Below the pieces are notes generated by a model, which had not been told where the DNA came from, made no database searches, and saw only the letters and a list, made by a program, of their open reading frames with translations. Positions 32,542 to 40,786 of a stretch of 59,665 nt of DNA are shown here, one piece after another; position 1 is the first letter of the stretch, and every line of letters starts with the position of its first letter. A program made the translations under genes and the position numbers. The stretch spans positions 1 through 59,665 of the forward strand of contig CAZPGS010000002.1 of assembly GCA_964586135.1 (NCBI GenBank), given 5' to 3'. This stretch comes from WYZ-LMO8 sp964586135. GTDB taxonomy: Archaea; Thermoproteota; Methanomethylicia; Nezhaarchaeales; WYZ-LMO8.

Positions 32542-33696
32542 CAGTTTAATTAAATCTACGATGTCACCACTAAATCTAAACCCCTTGGGATTGAAGTGCG
32601 TTGGAGTGGCATGGAAGCCTTGAGAGAGGAGCTTCTCGATCAGCTTCTGCATCTTTGGTTGCTTTAGCTTGTACTTATGTGAGAGGGCGTCTACGGTGTA
32701 AAAAGTCGGAGGACCATCTGCTTCGCTCGTTATCAACTTTAGGACTCTCTTGAGCGCTTTCTCGCTAGGCAAGTCCAAAGAACTCACTACTTTACTGACC
32801 TCTTCGCAAAATGCCTTGTCAAATATGGGGCCTATCCACAGAGGGCCAGCGATCTCCATGGGAGAGCCGCACTTCTCACATGAGCTTTTCATCAATGCCA
32901 TGTCTTCGAGTTTCACGACGTACCTGTGCAGGCAGTTGCGACAGTGGTATACTAAGCCGATGTTCTCTTGGCCCTCCTTAGAAGAGACCAACTGGGCGAA
33001 GACTCTAATGTAGTGTCTTGTGCTATTGACAATTAATGGCTTTATTGATAACTCGTACTTTCCAGACTCTCTGCATAGCAGGCCTAGTACAAGCCTAACT
33101 GCAAGCTCGTGGCAATACTCAGTCCTCAGGGAAAGGCCCCCGTACCTCCTCAACGCCACATGAGGGTAAACACCACATAGAGGAGGCATGTCTGTGGCGG
33201 TTAGGGCTATTACGCCACCCAAAACCGTTGACCTAATGGCCGAGTCCACGTAAGGTGCAGGCGAGCCGAAGGGGTCTATATCGACGAAGTCGAACCTCTT
33301 TCCCTTGACGTTATACCTCGACAACAAGGAGTTAGCGTTTGAAAGCTTTACTATGACCTTCTTGTGGACTTGATTCAAGAAAGCGTTGATCCTCGCGGTC
33401 CTCACGGCCACCGGGTTGACGTCTGATAACACTGCTTCTTCTACTTCTTCGACTTCTTTGGCATATCTGATGCCTCTGACTCCGCTCGCCGTTAATGGCT
33501 CTGCCACTCGCAAGTCTTTCTTCCCAATAACATTTGCATAAGCCTTTAATACGCAAATAGATAGGTCGCGCGAAAAAGACATGACAGGATTGTAGAATAC
33601 TGCCTTTCTAGCCTCCTCCCCTAAGACTGCTCTATCTGGTAGCAGAAGCTTAACCTTGCCTTCGTATAGGAGCTCGAGAGGCATTTTTATGCTCAT
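32530..33696 (-). CDS. trm1: tRNA (guanine(26)-N2)-dimethyltransferase Trm1
   Basis: Trm1 dimethylates G26 at the tRNA elbow with SAM. The 388-aa protein has YEGKVKLLLP at the start, FYNPVMSFSRDLSICVLKAY, EPLTASGVRGIRYAKE, DVNPVAVRTARINAFLN, and FDFVDIDPFGSPAPYVDSAI with the catalytic DPFG. It also has ALTATDMPPLCGVYP, LSLRTEYCHELAVRLVLG and a zinc-binding pair (HCRNCLH/CEKCG) in the C-terminal domain. It is the last gene of the gar1-tfb operon. Confidence 0.95.
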   Translation of the reverse strand: MSIKMPLELLYEGKVKLLLPDRAVLGEEARKAVFYNPVMSFSRDLSICVLKAYANVIGKKDLRVAEPLTASGVRGIRYAKEVEEVEEAVLSDVNPVAVRTARINAFLNQVHKKVIVKLSNANSLLSRYNVKGKRFDFVDIDPFGSPAPYVDSAIRSTVLGGVIALTATDMPPLCGVYPHVALRRYGGLSLRTEYCHELAVRLVLGLLCRESGKYELSIKPLIVNSTRHYIRVFAQLVSSKEGQENIGLVYHCRNCLHRYVVKLEDMALMKSSCEKCGSPMEIAGPLWIGPIFDKAFCEEVSKVVSSLDLPSEKALKRVLKLITSEADGPPTFYTVDALSHKYKLKQPKMQKLIEKLLSQGFHATPTHFNPKGFRFSGDIVDLIKLLTE

Positions 33697-33720
33697 GGCC
33701 TTTAGCTCGCTTGTTTCGCA

Positions 33721-34359
33721 TCAATTACCTAAATTTACTCTCTCCTCGCCGCCACCTCGAAAGCCTATACATATTAGATATATTTCTCTGCTCCTCGGTC
33801 GCGAGGCCTTGGGCTTAAAAACACGCACCCTTTCAAACAATTGTCGTAGCTTCAATAAAATGTCATCGAGCTCGCTTCCTTGAAAAGCCTTTATTACGGC
33901 TACCCCTCCTCTTTTGAGCAACTTATTGGCAAGCTTGATCACGCATTGAATTATGTGTTCGTGCTGCGCCATATCAGTTGTCCATACGCCCGTCAACTTC
34001 GGCGAGGCGTCAGACAATATTACGTCGACTTTGTCAAGCACAATCTTCGCGAGCTCCTCATGTAAGCTCTCGTTACAAACGTCCCCCACCACCGTCTTGA
34101 CGTTAGGCCTTCCAAGCTTTTTAATGGACCTAATGTCTACCCCTATTACAAGGCCGCTAGGACCAGTCGCTTGAGAGGCTACTTGTAGCCATCCTCCAGG
34201 ATAAGCCCCTATGTCCAAAACCACCTGTCCCTCTTTAATTACGTTAAATCTCTCAATTATCTCAATCAGCTTAAAAGCGGCGCGAGACCTAAAGCCCAAA
34301 CTCTTCGCCATCTTGCAATAATGATCCCTTGACCTTTCAATCTTCCATCTTCTCGACAT
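33721..34359 (-). CDS. rlmE: 23S rRNA 2'-O-methyltransferase RlmE/FtsJ family
   Basis: SAM-dependent ribose methyltransferase of the FtsJ/RrmJ family, acting on rRNA or possibly tRNA. The 212-aa protein has RDHYCKMAKSLGFRSRAAFKLIEI with the first catalytic Lys, VVLDIGAYPGGWLQVASQ, VIGVDIRSI, VDVILSDASPKLTGVWTTDMAQH with the catalytic Asp, and GGVAVIKAFQG with the late catalytic Lys. KDKE-type residues are all present. It lies 10 bases from the upstream Fe-S winged-helix gene. Confidence 0.93.
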   Translation of the reverse strand: MSRRWKIERSRDHYCKMAKSLGFRSRAAFKLIEIIERFNVIKEGQVVLDIGAYPGGWLQVASQATGPSGLVIGVDIRSIKKLGRPNVKTVVGDVCNESLHEELAKIVLDKVDVILSDASPKLTGVWTTDMAQHEHIIQCVIKLANKLLKRGGVAVIKAFQGSELDDILLKLRQLFERVRVFKPKASRPRSREIYLICIGFRGGGEERVNLGN

Positions 34360-34369
34360 AGTTATTAGC

Positions 34370-34732
34370 TCACGACTTTAAGAGCCATCGGGTCAGGTCT
34401 TCGCATTTTTCGGGGCTTATTAGTTGTCCACTACCACATCGCGACAAGTTGGCACATGAAAAACAAGGACAGTCGCCTATCGCGTCTAAGCTCATCCTGA
34501 TGTTGCTTGAAACCGCCACGAGCTTAAAGGTCTTCGAGCGACCTCTATACACGGGTTCTCTTACGATGAGCCCCCTCCTCTCTAAGGTCAAGGCTATGCG
34601 AGAACCCTCACGGCTACTGACGTTCAACGCTCTCCACAGATCGCTCTGCAGGACTCCTTCGAGTCCCGCATTGCTTATTATCTTAAGAGCCTTTGAATAT
34701 ATGTCTTCGTCGTCTTTTCGGCTTTGTTTCAC
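34370..34732 (-). CDS. RPC34-like winged-helix protein with Fe-S cysteine cluster
   Basis: The 120-aa protein has a winged helix (residues about 10-75: DIYSKALKIISNAGLEGVLQSDLWRALNVSSREGSRIALTLERRGLIVREPVYR) followed by four cysteines spaced CPCFSCANLSRCGSGQLISPEKC, typical of a 4Fe-4S site. Crenarchaea and thaumarchaea encode an orthologue of eukaryotic RNA polymerase III subunit RPC34 with this layout, and I think this is it. Its position directly after tfb in the same operon supports a transcription role. A simple MarR-like Fe-S regulator is the alternative. Confidence 0.65.
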   Translation of the reverse strand: MKQSRKDDEDIYSKALKIISNAGLEGVLQSDLWRALNVSSREGSRIALTLERRGLIVREPVYRGRSKTFKLVAVSSNIRMSLDAIGDCPCFSCANLSRCGSGQLISPEKCEDLTRWLLKS

Positions 34733-34739
34733 AGCTGAG

Positions 34740-35669
34740 TTATATGGTGACTATCAATTCAAGTTTTCGCATAAGTTCTTGGTACCTGTTACGTATCGTG
34801 ACCTCGGTTACGTTAGCCGAAGCGGCTATGTCTCTCTGCGTGCACTTGACGTGTTGAAGGATGCAGGCTATGTATATGGCTGCAGCAGCAATGCCCATAG
34901 GGCCTCTGCCAGAGGTCAGGCCCCCGCTCCTCGCTTTCTCAAGGATTGTTATAGCGAGTCTCTGGACGTCCTGCGAAAGGTTCAGCTTGTTCACAAGGCG
35001 CGGTATGAAGTTTATTGAGGCCATGGGCGTTATCTTTGCCAAGAGCGTCCTCAACAGAAGCCTATAATTCTTGCCTATTTCTCGTTTTTTGATATTGGAT
35101 ACCTGGGCGACCTCGTCGAGAGTTCTCGGTATCCTATTCTGTCTACATGCCGCGTAAATAGCACCAGCGACCATACTTCCAATGGATCTTCCCTTTATCA
35201 TCTTCGCTTCCACCATCCTTCTATAGAGGACGGCCGCGCTCTCCCTTACGTTTCTCGGAAGGCCGAGTTGAGATGCTATCCTGTCAAGCTCGGATAAGGC
35301 ATGGGTCAGGTTTCTCTCGAAAGTGTTAGACACCCTTGATCTCTGTTGCCACTTCTTCAGCTTGTAGATTTGCATTCTCTTCGCAGGACTTAAGCTCTTC
35401 AACGACTTATCATTTCCAGGCCAATTTATTACAGTCGATAGACCCTTATCGTGGATAGTAAGGGTTAAGGGGGCTCCGGCTCTGGCCCTCTTACCTTGTT
35501 GCTCGGAGTCAAAGGCCCTCCACTCAGGGCCTAGATCTATGAGGCGCTCACTAATTACGAGACCACATCTCGCGCAGGTCATTTCAGCGCGATCGTAGTC
35601 CCTAAAGAACTCCGTGCCCCCGCATTCTGGGCACTTGGGCTCGGTATCATCAGTTAACGGGCCCTTCAT
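34740..35669 (-). CDS. tfb: Transcription initiation factor B (TFB)
   Basis: TFB bridges TBP on the TATA box and RNA polymerase. The 309-aa protein is complete: zinc ribbon CPECGGTEFFRDYDRAEMTCARCGLV, B-finger region GPEWRAFDSEQQGKRARAGAP, and two cyclin folds (LSELDRIASQLGLPRNVRESAAVLYRRMVEA and INFIPRLVNKLNLSQDVQRLAITILEKA...GRGPMGIAAAAIYIACILQ). The DNA-contacting HTH is TQRDIAASANVTEVTIRNRYQEL. It overlaps gar1 by 4 bases. Confidence 0.96.
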   Translation of the reverse strand: MKGPLTDDTEPKCPECGGTEFFRDYDRAEMTCARCGLVISERLIDLGPEWRAFDSEQQGKRARAGAPLTLTIHDKGLSTVINWPGNDKSLKSLSPAKRMQIYKLKKWQQRSRVSNTFERNLTHALSELDRIASQLGLPRNVRESAAVLYRRMVEAKMIKGRSIGSMVAGAIYAACRQNRIPRTLDEVAQVSNIKKREIGKNYRLLLRTLLAKITPMASINFIPRLVNKLNLSQDVQRLAITILEKARSGGLTSGRGPMGIAAAAIYIACILQHVKCTQRDIAASANVTEVTIRNRYQELMRKLELIVTI

Positions 35670-35944
35670 CTCACATCATCCCCTACGCCCTTCGAAGTAG
35701 AAGTCACGTAAACCTTCTTGATACGCCTTAAATCATCGAGGGCTATTTTGCTCGAGGGTTTTATCAATATATAGGGCGATGAGATGGGCCCTATGACGTC
35801 GTAAACTAAGCCTATGACACGACTCTTGCCGTCGTAAACCGATTCACCTATTTTTGGAATGGCCTTAGAAGAGCTCTTAACCACGAATTTCTTGCTCTTA
35901 GACAGGTGAAGTGCCAATCCTAGAAGAGTCAGGGACCCCCTCAT
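35666..35944 (-). CDS. gar1: Gar1, H/ACA RNP component
   Basis: Gar1 binds Cbf5 in H/ACA RNPs that make pseudouridine. The 92-aa chain is a single beta-barrel: IPKIGESVYDGKSRVIGLVYDVIGPISSPYILIKP is the signature. Gar1 beside tfb is a recurring archaeal arrangement. It is the first gene of the gar1-tfb-rpc34-like-rlmE-trm1 operon. Confidence 0.92.
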   Translation of the reverse strand: MRGSLTLLGLALHLSKSKKFVVKSSSKAIPKIGESVYDGKSRVIGLVYDVIGPISSPYILIKPSSKIALDDLRRIKKVYVTSTSKGVGDDVR

Positions 35945-35969
35945 GACAGGGGATATATCTTCAATAACC

Positions 35970-35980
35970 CAATATAAATG
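35970..35980 (-). promoter_or_regulatory. TATA box of the gar1-tfb operon
   Basis: Minus-strand ACATTTATATTG lies 26-36 bp upstream of the gar1 ATG (35944), the spacing of a leaderless archaeal promoter. Confidence 0.65.
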
Positions 35981-36054
35981 TTTCTTGAGCGGATCATATG
36001 TTTTTTAGGGCGGGTTAGACTGCTGTCCTTGGAGCTTGAGGGCTCCTCCTCTGG

Positions 36055-36360
36055 CTATTTCTTGAGCTTCTTTCTCTCTTCTGCGATTTTCTTAGCTATC
36101 ATTACGAGGATCTCCCTCTTAGGCCTCACTTTTTTGACCGAGACTCTTAAGGTCTCTTCCCACCACCAACTTGGATGGACCTTTTCCTCGATCATGGGCT
36201 CGAGGTTTAATTTTTGAGAGGCCCCGAATATCTCATCTATCTTTGGAGATGGCACGGCGAGACTCTTAGAAATCTTTCTTCCCTGAGACGCGCTTTTATT
36301 ACTGTCCAAGTAGCAAGAGTAAACGATTACTCGATTCTTGTCCCCTAATATGGCCTTCAC
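36055..36360 (-). CDS. srp19: Signal recognition particle 19 kDa protein
   Basis: SRP19 binds helices 6 and 8 of SRP RNA and allows SRP54 to join. The 101-aa protein has RVIVYSCYLDSNKSASQGRKISKSLAVPSPKIDEI and a basic C-terminus (MIAKKIAEERKKLKK), matching the archaeal family. It overlaps rps8e by 4 bases. Confidence 0.92.
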   Translation of the reverse strand: MKAILGDKNRVIVYSCYLDSNKSASQGRKISKSLAVPSPKIDEIFGASQKLNLEPMIEEKVHPSWWWEETLRVSVKKVRPKREILVMIAKKIAEERKKLKK

Positions 36361-36749
36361 TCCCCTCCACTGAGCAATGTTGCGTTTACGACGCCGTCTT
36401 GACCCGGTCTCGACAGGACCTTAGCGACTCCCTTCTCTGTCTCAATTATAGCGCCCTTAGTTATTACACCTCGTCGAGAGTAGTCTATGCTCGCGGGGTT
36501 CTCTCTGACCCTTAAGATCTTGAGCTTGTACACCTTGTTCGTCACGGGATCTAAGACGTTGGCATAAGCGGCATACTTGAGGCTTACCTTATTATTCCCA
36601 CCTCTGACCCTTTTGATGATCCTGCTCTCCTCTTCCGCTGGCAAGGTTTCGACAGGGCTTCTACCCCTTTCATACTTCCTCTTCTTCCTATGGGGCCTTA
36701 TCTTGCCCCCGCTCGGCTTCTTCAAGTCTCTGCCGTGGTATTGAGACAT
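36357..36749 (-). CDS. rps8e: Ribosomal protein S8e
   Basis: Small-subunit protein S8e. It reads MSQYHGRDLKKPSGGKIRPHRKKRKYERGRSP, then RIIKRVRGGNNKVSLKYAAYANVLDPVTNKVYKLKILRVRENPASIDYSRRGVITKGAIIET and a glycine-rich end. I start it at the ATG at 36749 because a TATA box lies 22-35 bp upstream and the family begins here; four more upstream codons are open. Confidence 0.95.
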   Translation of the reverse strand: MSQYHGRDLKKPSGGKIRPHRKKRKYERGRSPVETLPAEEESRIIKRVRGGNNKVSLKYAAYANVLDPVTNKVYKLKILRVRENPASIDYSRRGVITKGAIIETEKGVAKVLSRPGQDGVVNATLLSGGE

Positions 36750-36770
36750 CGAATAGGTCACTCCACGTCA

Positions 36771-36784
36771 TTGAGATTATAGTG
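36771..36784 (-). promoter_or_regulatory. TATA box of rps8e-srp19
   Basis: Minus-strand CACTATAATCTCAA is 22-35 bp upstream of the S8e ATG at 36749 and implies a leaderless transcript. Confidence 0.55.
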
Positions 36785-36805
36785 AAGAAAAATCTAAAGA
36801 GAGAG

Positions 36806-36815
36806 GTTATAAGTT
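36806..36815 (+). promoter_or_regulatory. TATA box of hypE
   Basis: GTTATAAGTT lies 23-32 bp upstream of the ATG at 36838, supporting that codon as the leaderless start of hypE. Confidence 0.6.
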
Positions 36816-36837
36816 TTGTGTGGACGAAGTGAGGAAA

Positions 36838-37860
36838 ATGGACGGCGAGGTCCTGCTAGCCCACGGCGCTGGCGGAACATTAATGGTCGAGCTCATCAAA
36901 GACATTATCTTGAAGAGCATAAGTCGGAGAAGTGTACTTAATGGTATCGGCCTAGACGAAATGGACGATGGAGCCACGATACCCCTTGGCGACTACGAAA
37001 TAGTGTTAAGCATGGACGGGCACACAGTTGATCCCATATTCTTCCCGGGAGGCGATATTGGGAGGTTGGCGGCGGCGGGAACGATAAACGACCTAGCGGT
37101 TATGGGCGCGAGGCCCTTGGCAATTATGGACTCAATAGTGGTCGAAGAGGGCTTCCTCCTAAGCGACTTAGAGAAGATCATAAAGTCAATGAACGAGACC
37201 GTCGAAGAGGTAGGCGCCGCCATAATTCACGGAGATTTCAAGGTCATGCCCAAGGGCAAGATAGACAAAATAGTCATAAGCACCGCGGGCGTAGGGCTAG
37301 CCGAGAGAGGCAAGGTCTTGAAGGATTCAAATCTAAAGCAGGGAGACAAGGTCATAGTGACCGGCTTTGTCGGCGATCACGGCATAGCACTGGCCTCTGT
37401 TAGAGAGGGGATCGAGTTTGAGGCCGATATAAAGTCAGACGTAGCCCCTGTTTGGGACGTTGTCGAGGCAGCCCTGAGAGTCGGAGGGGTCCACGCCGCT
37501 AAAGATCCTACGAGGGGTGGGCTCTCGATGGCTTTGAATGAGATGGCTTCAAAGTCGGGCCTCTCCATATGGATCAAGGAGAAGGACATACCCATAAGGG
37601 AGGAAGTCAAGGCTGCTTCTGAGGTGCTAGGACTAAACCCTCTCGAGGTCACGTGCGAGGGCATTGCGGTGCTTATAGTTGAGGGCTCTGTAGCTGAAGA
37701 GGTTCTAGAGGCCATAAAAAAGACGAAGCATGGAAAGCATGCTTCTATTATAGGCGAGGTTAAGAAAGAGCCCATGCGCAAGGTCGTGCTCGAAACCGTT
37801 GTGGGCGGCAAAAAGCTATTAGAACCCCCTCTTGGAGAACCGACGCCTAGAGTGTGTTGA
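36838..37860 (+). CDS. hypE: Hydrogenase maturation factor HypE
   Basis: HypE dehydrates the HypF-loaded C-terminal thiocarboxamide to thiocyanate, the CN ligand donor for [NiFe] hydrogenase. The PurM/AIR-synthase fold shows LLAHGAGGTLMVELI, DDGATIPLGDYEIVLSMDGHTVDPIFFPGGDIGRLAAAGTINDLAVMGARPLA, DPTRGGLSMALNEMA and LEVTCEGIA. The C-terminal PTPRVC has the essential final Cys. It implies a [NiFe] hydrogenase elsewhere. Start at ATG 36838 from the TATA spacing. Confidence 0.95.
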   Translation: MDGEVLLAHGAGGTLMVELIKDIILKSISRRSVLNGIGLDEMDDGATIPLGDYEIVLSMDGHTVDPIFFPGGDIGRLAAAGTINDLAVMGARPLAIMDSIVVEEGFLLSDLEKIIKSMNETVEEVGAAIIHGDFKVMPKGKIDKIVISTAGVGLAERGKVLKDSNLKQGDKVIVTGFVGDHGIALASVREGIEFEADIKSDVAPVWDVVEAALRVGGVHAAKDPTRGGLSMALNEMASKSGLSIWIKEKDIPIREEVKAASEVLGLNPLEVTCEGIAVLIVEGSVAEEVLEAIKKTKHGKHASIIGEVKKEPMRKVVLETVVGGKKLLEPPLGEPTPRVC

Positions 37861-37863
37861 GGA

Positions 37864-38946
37864 GTGGGGACGAGCAAGACCCCAAGAATAATAATCGACT
37901 CGAGGGTCAAGAAGCTGAAAGAGTCCATGGCTAGGCTAGGCGCTAAAAGCCTCTTGATCTCTCAGCCAGAGAACGTGCAATACGTGACTGGCTTCAAGGC
38001 CGTCGGCAATCCACCTAAAAGCTCTTGGGCACTTATCCTCAGTGATTACGAGGAGGTCTACCTCTTAGTCCCAGCTTTGGAGTACTACGAGGCCGAAGAA
38101 GAAGTCGAAGCAGCAAAAGTCGTCAAGCTCACCAGAGACAAAAACATGGCTGAGGGCCTCCTTGACTTCCTAGCAGAGGTGAGGGCTCCGGGGCCCATTT
38201 ACACGGACTGCTTACAGGACCGTGACCTGATGGAGGCGCTTAAGAAGAAGTTTGGAAGGCCAGGGTCTATGCGAACAGTCCTAGAGAACATGAGGGCCAA
38301 GAAAGACGAATACGAGGTCTCGTGCATAAAGGAGGCCGTAAGAAAAGCCCTGAAGGGTCTAGAGAGAGCACAAGAAGTTCTACGCGAGGGTATGAAAGAG
38401 ACACAATTCATGGCGGAGATAGAGAAAGCGCTGTGGGAGGAGGATATAGAGGGCTTAGCATTTGACACTATCGTGGCCTCAGGTCCGAGGTCTTCGTATC
38501 CTCACGCTAAGCCAACAGCAAAGCGCATAGAGAGGGGAGATAGCGTCGTGATAGACGTAGGAGTAAGGGTTCAAGGTTATTGCTCAGATATCACAAGGAC
38601 GTTTATCGTGGGAGGCAATCAAGAAGCAGAAAGAGCCTTAGAACGCGTGATCAACATACAAAATTCTGTGGCTTTAGACGTAAAAAACGGAGTTAGGGCT
38701 TCTGACCTTAACGCTAAGGCCAAGAAGCTCTTAGAGGAGTTGCATGAATACTTCCTACACGGCCTAGGTCACGGCTTAGGTCTCTCAGTCCATGAGAAGC
38801 CTGCTATATCTTCTTTAAGCGAAGATATATTAGAAAGTGGGAACGTCGTAACCCTAGAGCCCGGCGTGTACGTCAAAGGAAGGTTTGGGGTAAGACACGA
38901 AGACGTGTTCTTAGTTAAAGAAAGCGGTTGCGTGAAGTTGTCATGA
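37864..38946 (+). CDS. pepQ: Xaa-Pro dipeptidase (M24 family)
   Basis: A prolidase cleaving dipeptides with C-terminal proline. The 360-aa protein has an N-terminal creatinase-like domain (LLISQPENVQYVTGFKAVGN) and the pita-bread catalytic domain. All five metal ligands are seen: DVGVRVQGYCSDITRTF (two Asp), LHGLGHGLGLSVHE (His), VTLEPGVYVKGRFGVRHEDVFLV (two Glu). It starts with GTG 3 bases after hypE. Confidence 0.92.
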   Translation: MGTSKTPRIIIDSRVKKLKESMARLGAKSLLISQPENVQYVTGFKAVGNPPKSSWALILSDYEEVYLLVPALEYYEAEEEVEAAKVVKLTRDKNMAEGLLDFLAEVRAPGPIYTDCLQDRDLMEALKKKFGRPGSMRTVLENMRAKKDEYEVSCIKEAVRKALKGLERAQEVLREGMKETQFMAEIEKALWEEDIEGLAFDTIVASGPRSSYPHAKPTAKRIERGDSVVIDVGVRVQGYCSDITRTFIVGGNQEAERALERVINIQNSVALDVKNGVRASDLNAKAKKLLEELHEYFLHGLGHGLGLSVHEKPAISSLSEDILESGNVVTLEPGVYVKGRFGVRHEDVFLVKESGCVKLS

Positions 38947-38959
38947 AGGTGAAAAACAC

Positions 38960-40537
38960 ATGAGGTTTCACTTAAAGGGCTACATAGTCTTGAGCAAGCA
39001 ACTCGATGAAGAAGTCGTCAAGAGGCTTTTAGAGCTGATAAATGAAGCGAATAGGGTTTTGCTCATTAAGGGTGTGCCTAAGAACAAGGAGAGCGAGGCA
39101 GCTAAGGTGGTCAATTGGTCGGTGAGCGGTGAGAGAGTCCACGTAGAGATCGAGTCTGGCAAGTACGTTAGAGCTCATGACGCGTTATTTAGACTGAAGA
39201 ACTACTTAGGCTCAGCGTTAGGAAAAGAGTTTAGAATAGGCATAAGGGGTTTCGGCGCATTGGCTTACGAAATAGAGGTGCCCCACTTTAAGGGCGACGT
39301 CCAAGAAGTCTTGAAGCTCATAGGCGACAAGGGCTCAGCAGAGAGAACTGGCGAAGGCCTTCTGATAAGGCTCGGAGAGCTGAGCGAGGAGGACCTCGAA
39401 GCGAGGCTTGTCGATAGGCTCGTGAAAAGGGTGTTGGAGGGCGCCATCGAGGTTCCAGCGGAAGAGGCAAAGCTAGTCCCCTTCGGCTTCGTGCTTGAGC
39501 AGTCGAGGCCTAAAGACGTAAGGATGAAGGTCGAGGTCGCTGCAGAAGCTGAGAAGCTGGGATGGATCAAGAGGTTCCCAGCGAAGGGGCAATGGATTTT
39601 CACGGCCCCCATGGTTGGCCTCTTGAAAATTATGAGGGACCTGATAATAGAACACGTCTGCAGACCTCTAAACTTTGAGGAGTGGATGTTTCCCAGGCTC
39701 ATACCAATGAGCGTGCTAGTGAGGCTCTCGAGCTACGTCGAGCACCTTCCAGAAGGCATGTTTTATGTATGCGTGCCACCTAGAGACCCCTCAGCCTTCG
39801 ACCAATACAAGAGGGAGTATGCCCTCAAGAGGGTTATACGTAAGGATTTGCTAAAAGAAATATTGGGCGAGCCCGAGTACGTCCTCGACGCAGTCCAGTG
39901 CCCACCTTTTTACCAATTCTTCAGCGAAGAAACCGTTAGGCCAGAAGACCTTCCCATAAAGGTCTACGAATGCATGGGCGGATGGACGTGGAGGAATGAG
40001 GCTGGTGGGGTCGAGGGACTGGCTAGGACCAACGAGTTCTGGCGCATGGAAATGGTTTACCTAGGTTTTCCAAGCGACGTCGTCAAGATAAGGGACGAGG
40101 TCGTTTCGAGGACCGTAGAACTGGTCGATAAAGTCTTGGACCTTGAATGGAGGGTTGTCGTGGGAGCCCCTTTCTACTTATCGAGCGAGGAGGCCAGCAA
40201 GAGGAGAATCGACATTTCCTCTAGGGAGAAGATACCTACTTTAGATATAGAGTGCTACCTGCCTTACAGAGGGGGAAGAGATGAGGCTGAGTGGTTAGAG
40301 ATAACAGCAGCAAGTGTGCACTACACTCACTACGTCTCGGCCTTTAAAATAAAGGATGTCAGGAATCGAGAGATATGGACTGGTTGCGTGGGCCACGGCT
40401 TGACGAGGTGGGCCACGGCCTTTCTAGCTCGGCACGGCTTTGATCCAGACAATTGGCCAAGTAAAGTTAAGGAGCTCTACGAGAAGTATGGTCCTTATAG
40501 GGTTGTCAGGACGTTGGAGTGGCCCTCGAACAGATAG
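38960..40537 (+). CDS. serS: Seryl-tRNA synthetase, type 2 (methanogen-type)
   Basis: The 525-aa protein is the rare class II SerRS with an unrelated N-terminal tRNA-binding domain, beginning RFHLKGYIVLSKQLDE. The catalytic core has motif 2 in YECMGGWTWRNEAGGVEGLARTNEFWRMEMVYLG and motif 3 in TGCVGHGLTRWATAFLARHG. The three zinc ligands known from the methanogen enzyme are visible: Cys in DAVQCPPFYQF, Glu in RMEMV and Cys in TGCVG. Type 2 SerRS is known mainly from methanogens, so its presence among crenarchaeal-type genes is notable. A partial tRNA-Ser lies at the window end. Confidence 0.9.
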   Translation: MRFHLKGYIVLSKQLDEEVVKRLLELINEANRVLLIKGVPKNKESEAAKVVNWSVSGERVHVEIESGKYVRAHDALFRLKNYLGSALGKEFRIGIRGFGALAYEIEVPHFKGDVQEVLKLIGDKGSAERTGEGLLIRLGELSEEDLEARLVDRLVKRVLEGAIEVPAEEAKLVPFGFVLEQSRPKDVRMKVEVAAEAEKLGWIKRFPAKGQWIFTAPMVGLLKIMRDLIIEHVCRPLNFEEWMFPRLIPMSVLVRLSSYVEHLPEGMFYVCVPPRDPSAFDQYKREYALKRVIRKDLLKEILGEPEYVLDAVQCPPFYQFFSEETVRPEDLPIKVYECMGGWTWRNEAGGVEGLARTNEFWRMEMVYLGFPSDVVKIRDEVVSRTVELVDKVLDLEWRVVVGAPFYLSSEEASKRRIDISSREKIPTLDIECYLPYRGGRDEAEWLEITAASVHYTHYVSAFKIKDVRNREIWTGCVGHGLTRWATAFLARHGFDPDNWPSKVKELYEKYGPYRVVRTLEWPSNR

Positions 40538-40613
40538 CCTGAATCGCTAAGAAGCATTATGTCGCGCGTTTATAGCAAATGACGACCGCTAGAGCTAATG
40601 GTTAAGAATAAGG

Positions 40614-40677
40614 GGCGTCAGTCCGCCCATCACACGTCATCGCTCATTGCTCTTAGACCGTCATCTCTTCATCCGCC
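40614..40677 (-). ncRNA. Candidate box C/D guide sRNA
   Basis: On the minus strand a 64-nt unit begins GGCG and ends CGCC (terminal stem). Just inside lie GATGA (box C core) and CTGA (box D). Internally ATGA (degenerate D') is followed two bases later by GATGA (C' core). The spacer before D is CGTGTGATGGGCGGA (15 nt) and that before D' is 21 nt. A TATA box sits 21-30 bp upstream and a T-rich stretch follows. The boxes C and C' lack the usual first two bases, so this is only a candidate. I could not match the guides to rRNA. Confidence 0.4.
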
Positions 40678-40697
40678 GTGAACTAATCAGCCAGGGA

Positions 40698-40707
40698 GTT
40701 ATATAGG
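40698..40707 (-). promoter_or_regulatory. TATA box for the candidate C/D sRNA
   Basis: Minus-strand CCTATATAAC lies 21-30 bp upstream of the predicted 5' end of the sRNA at 40677. No minus-strand protein gene follows, which argues for an RNA transcript. Confidence 0.45.
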
Positions 40708-40786
40708 CTTTTACGTAAGCGCGATCAATAACATTAAATTCTGTGCATAGCCGAGAATAACATAGATGCTATCGCGGTGTTGAAGG

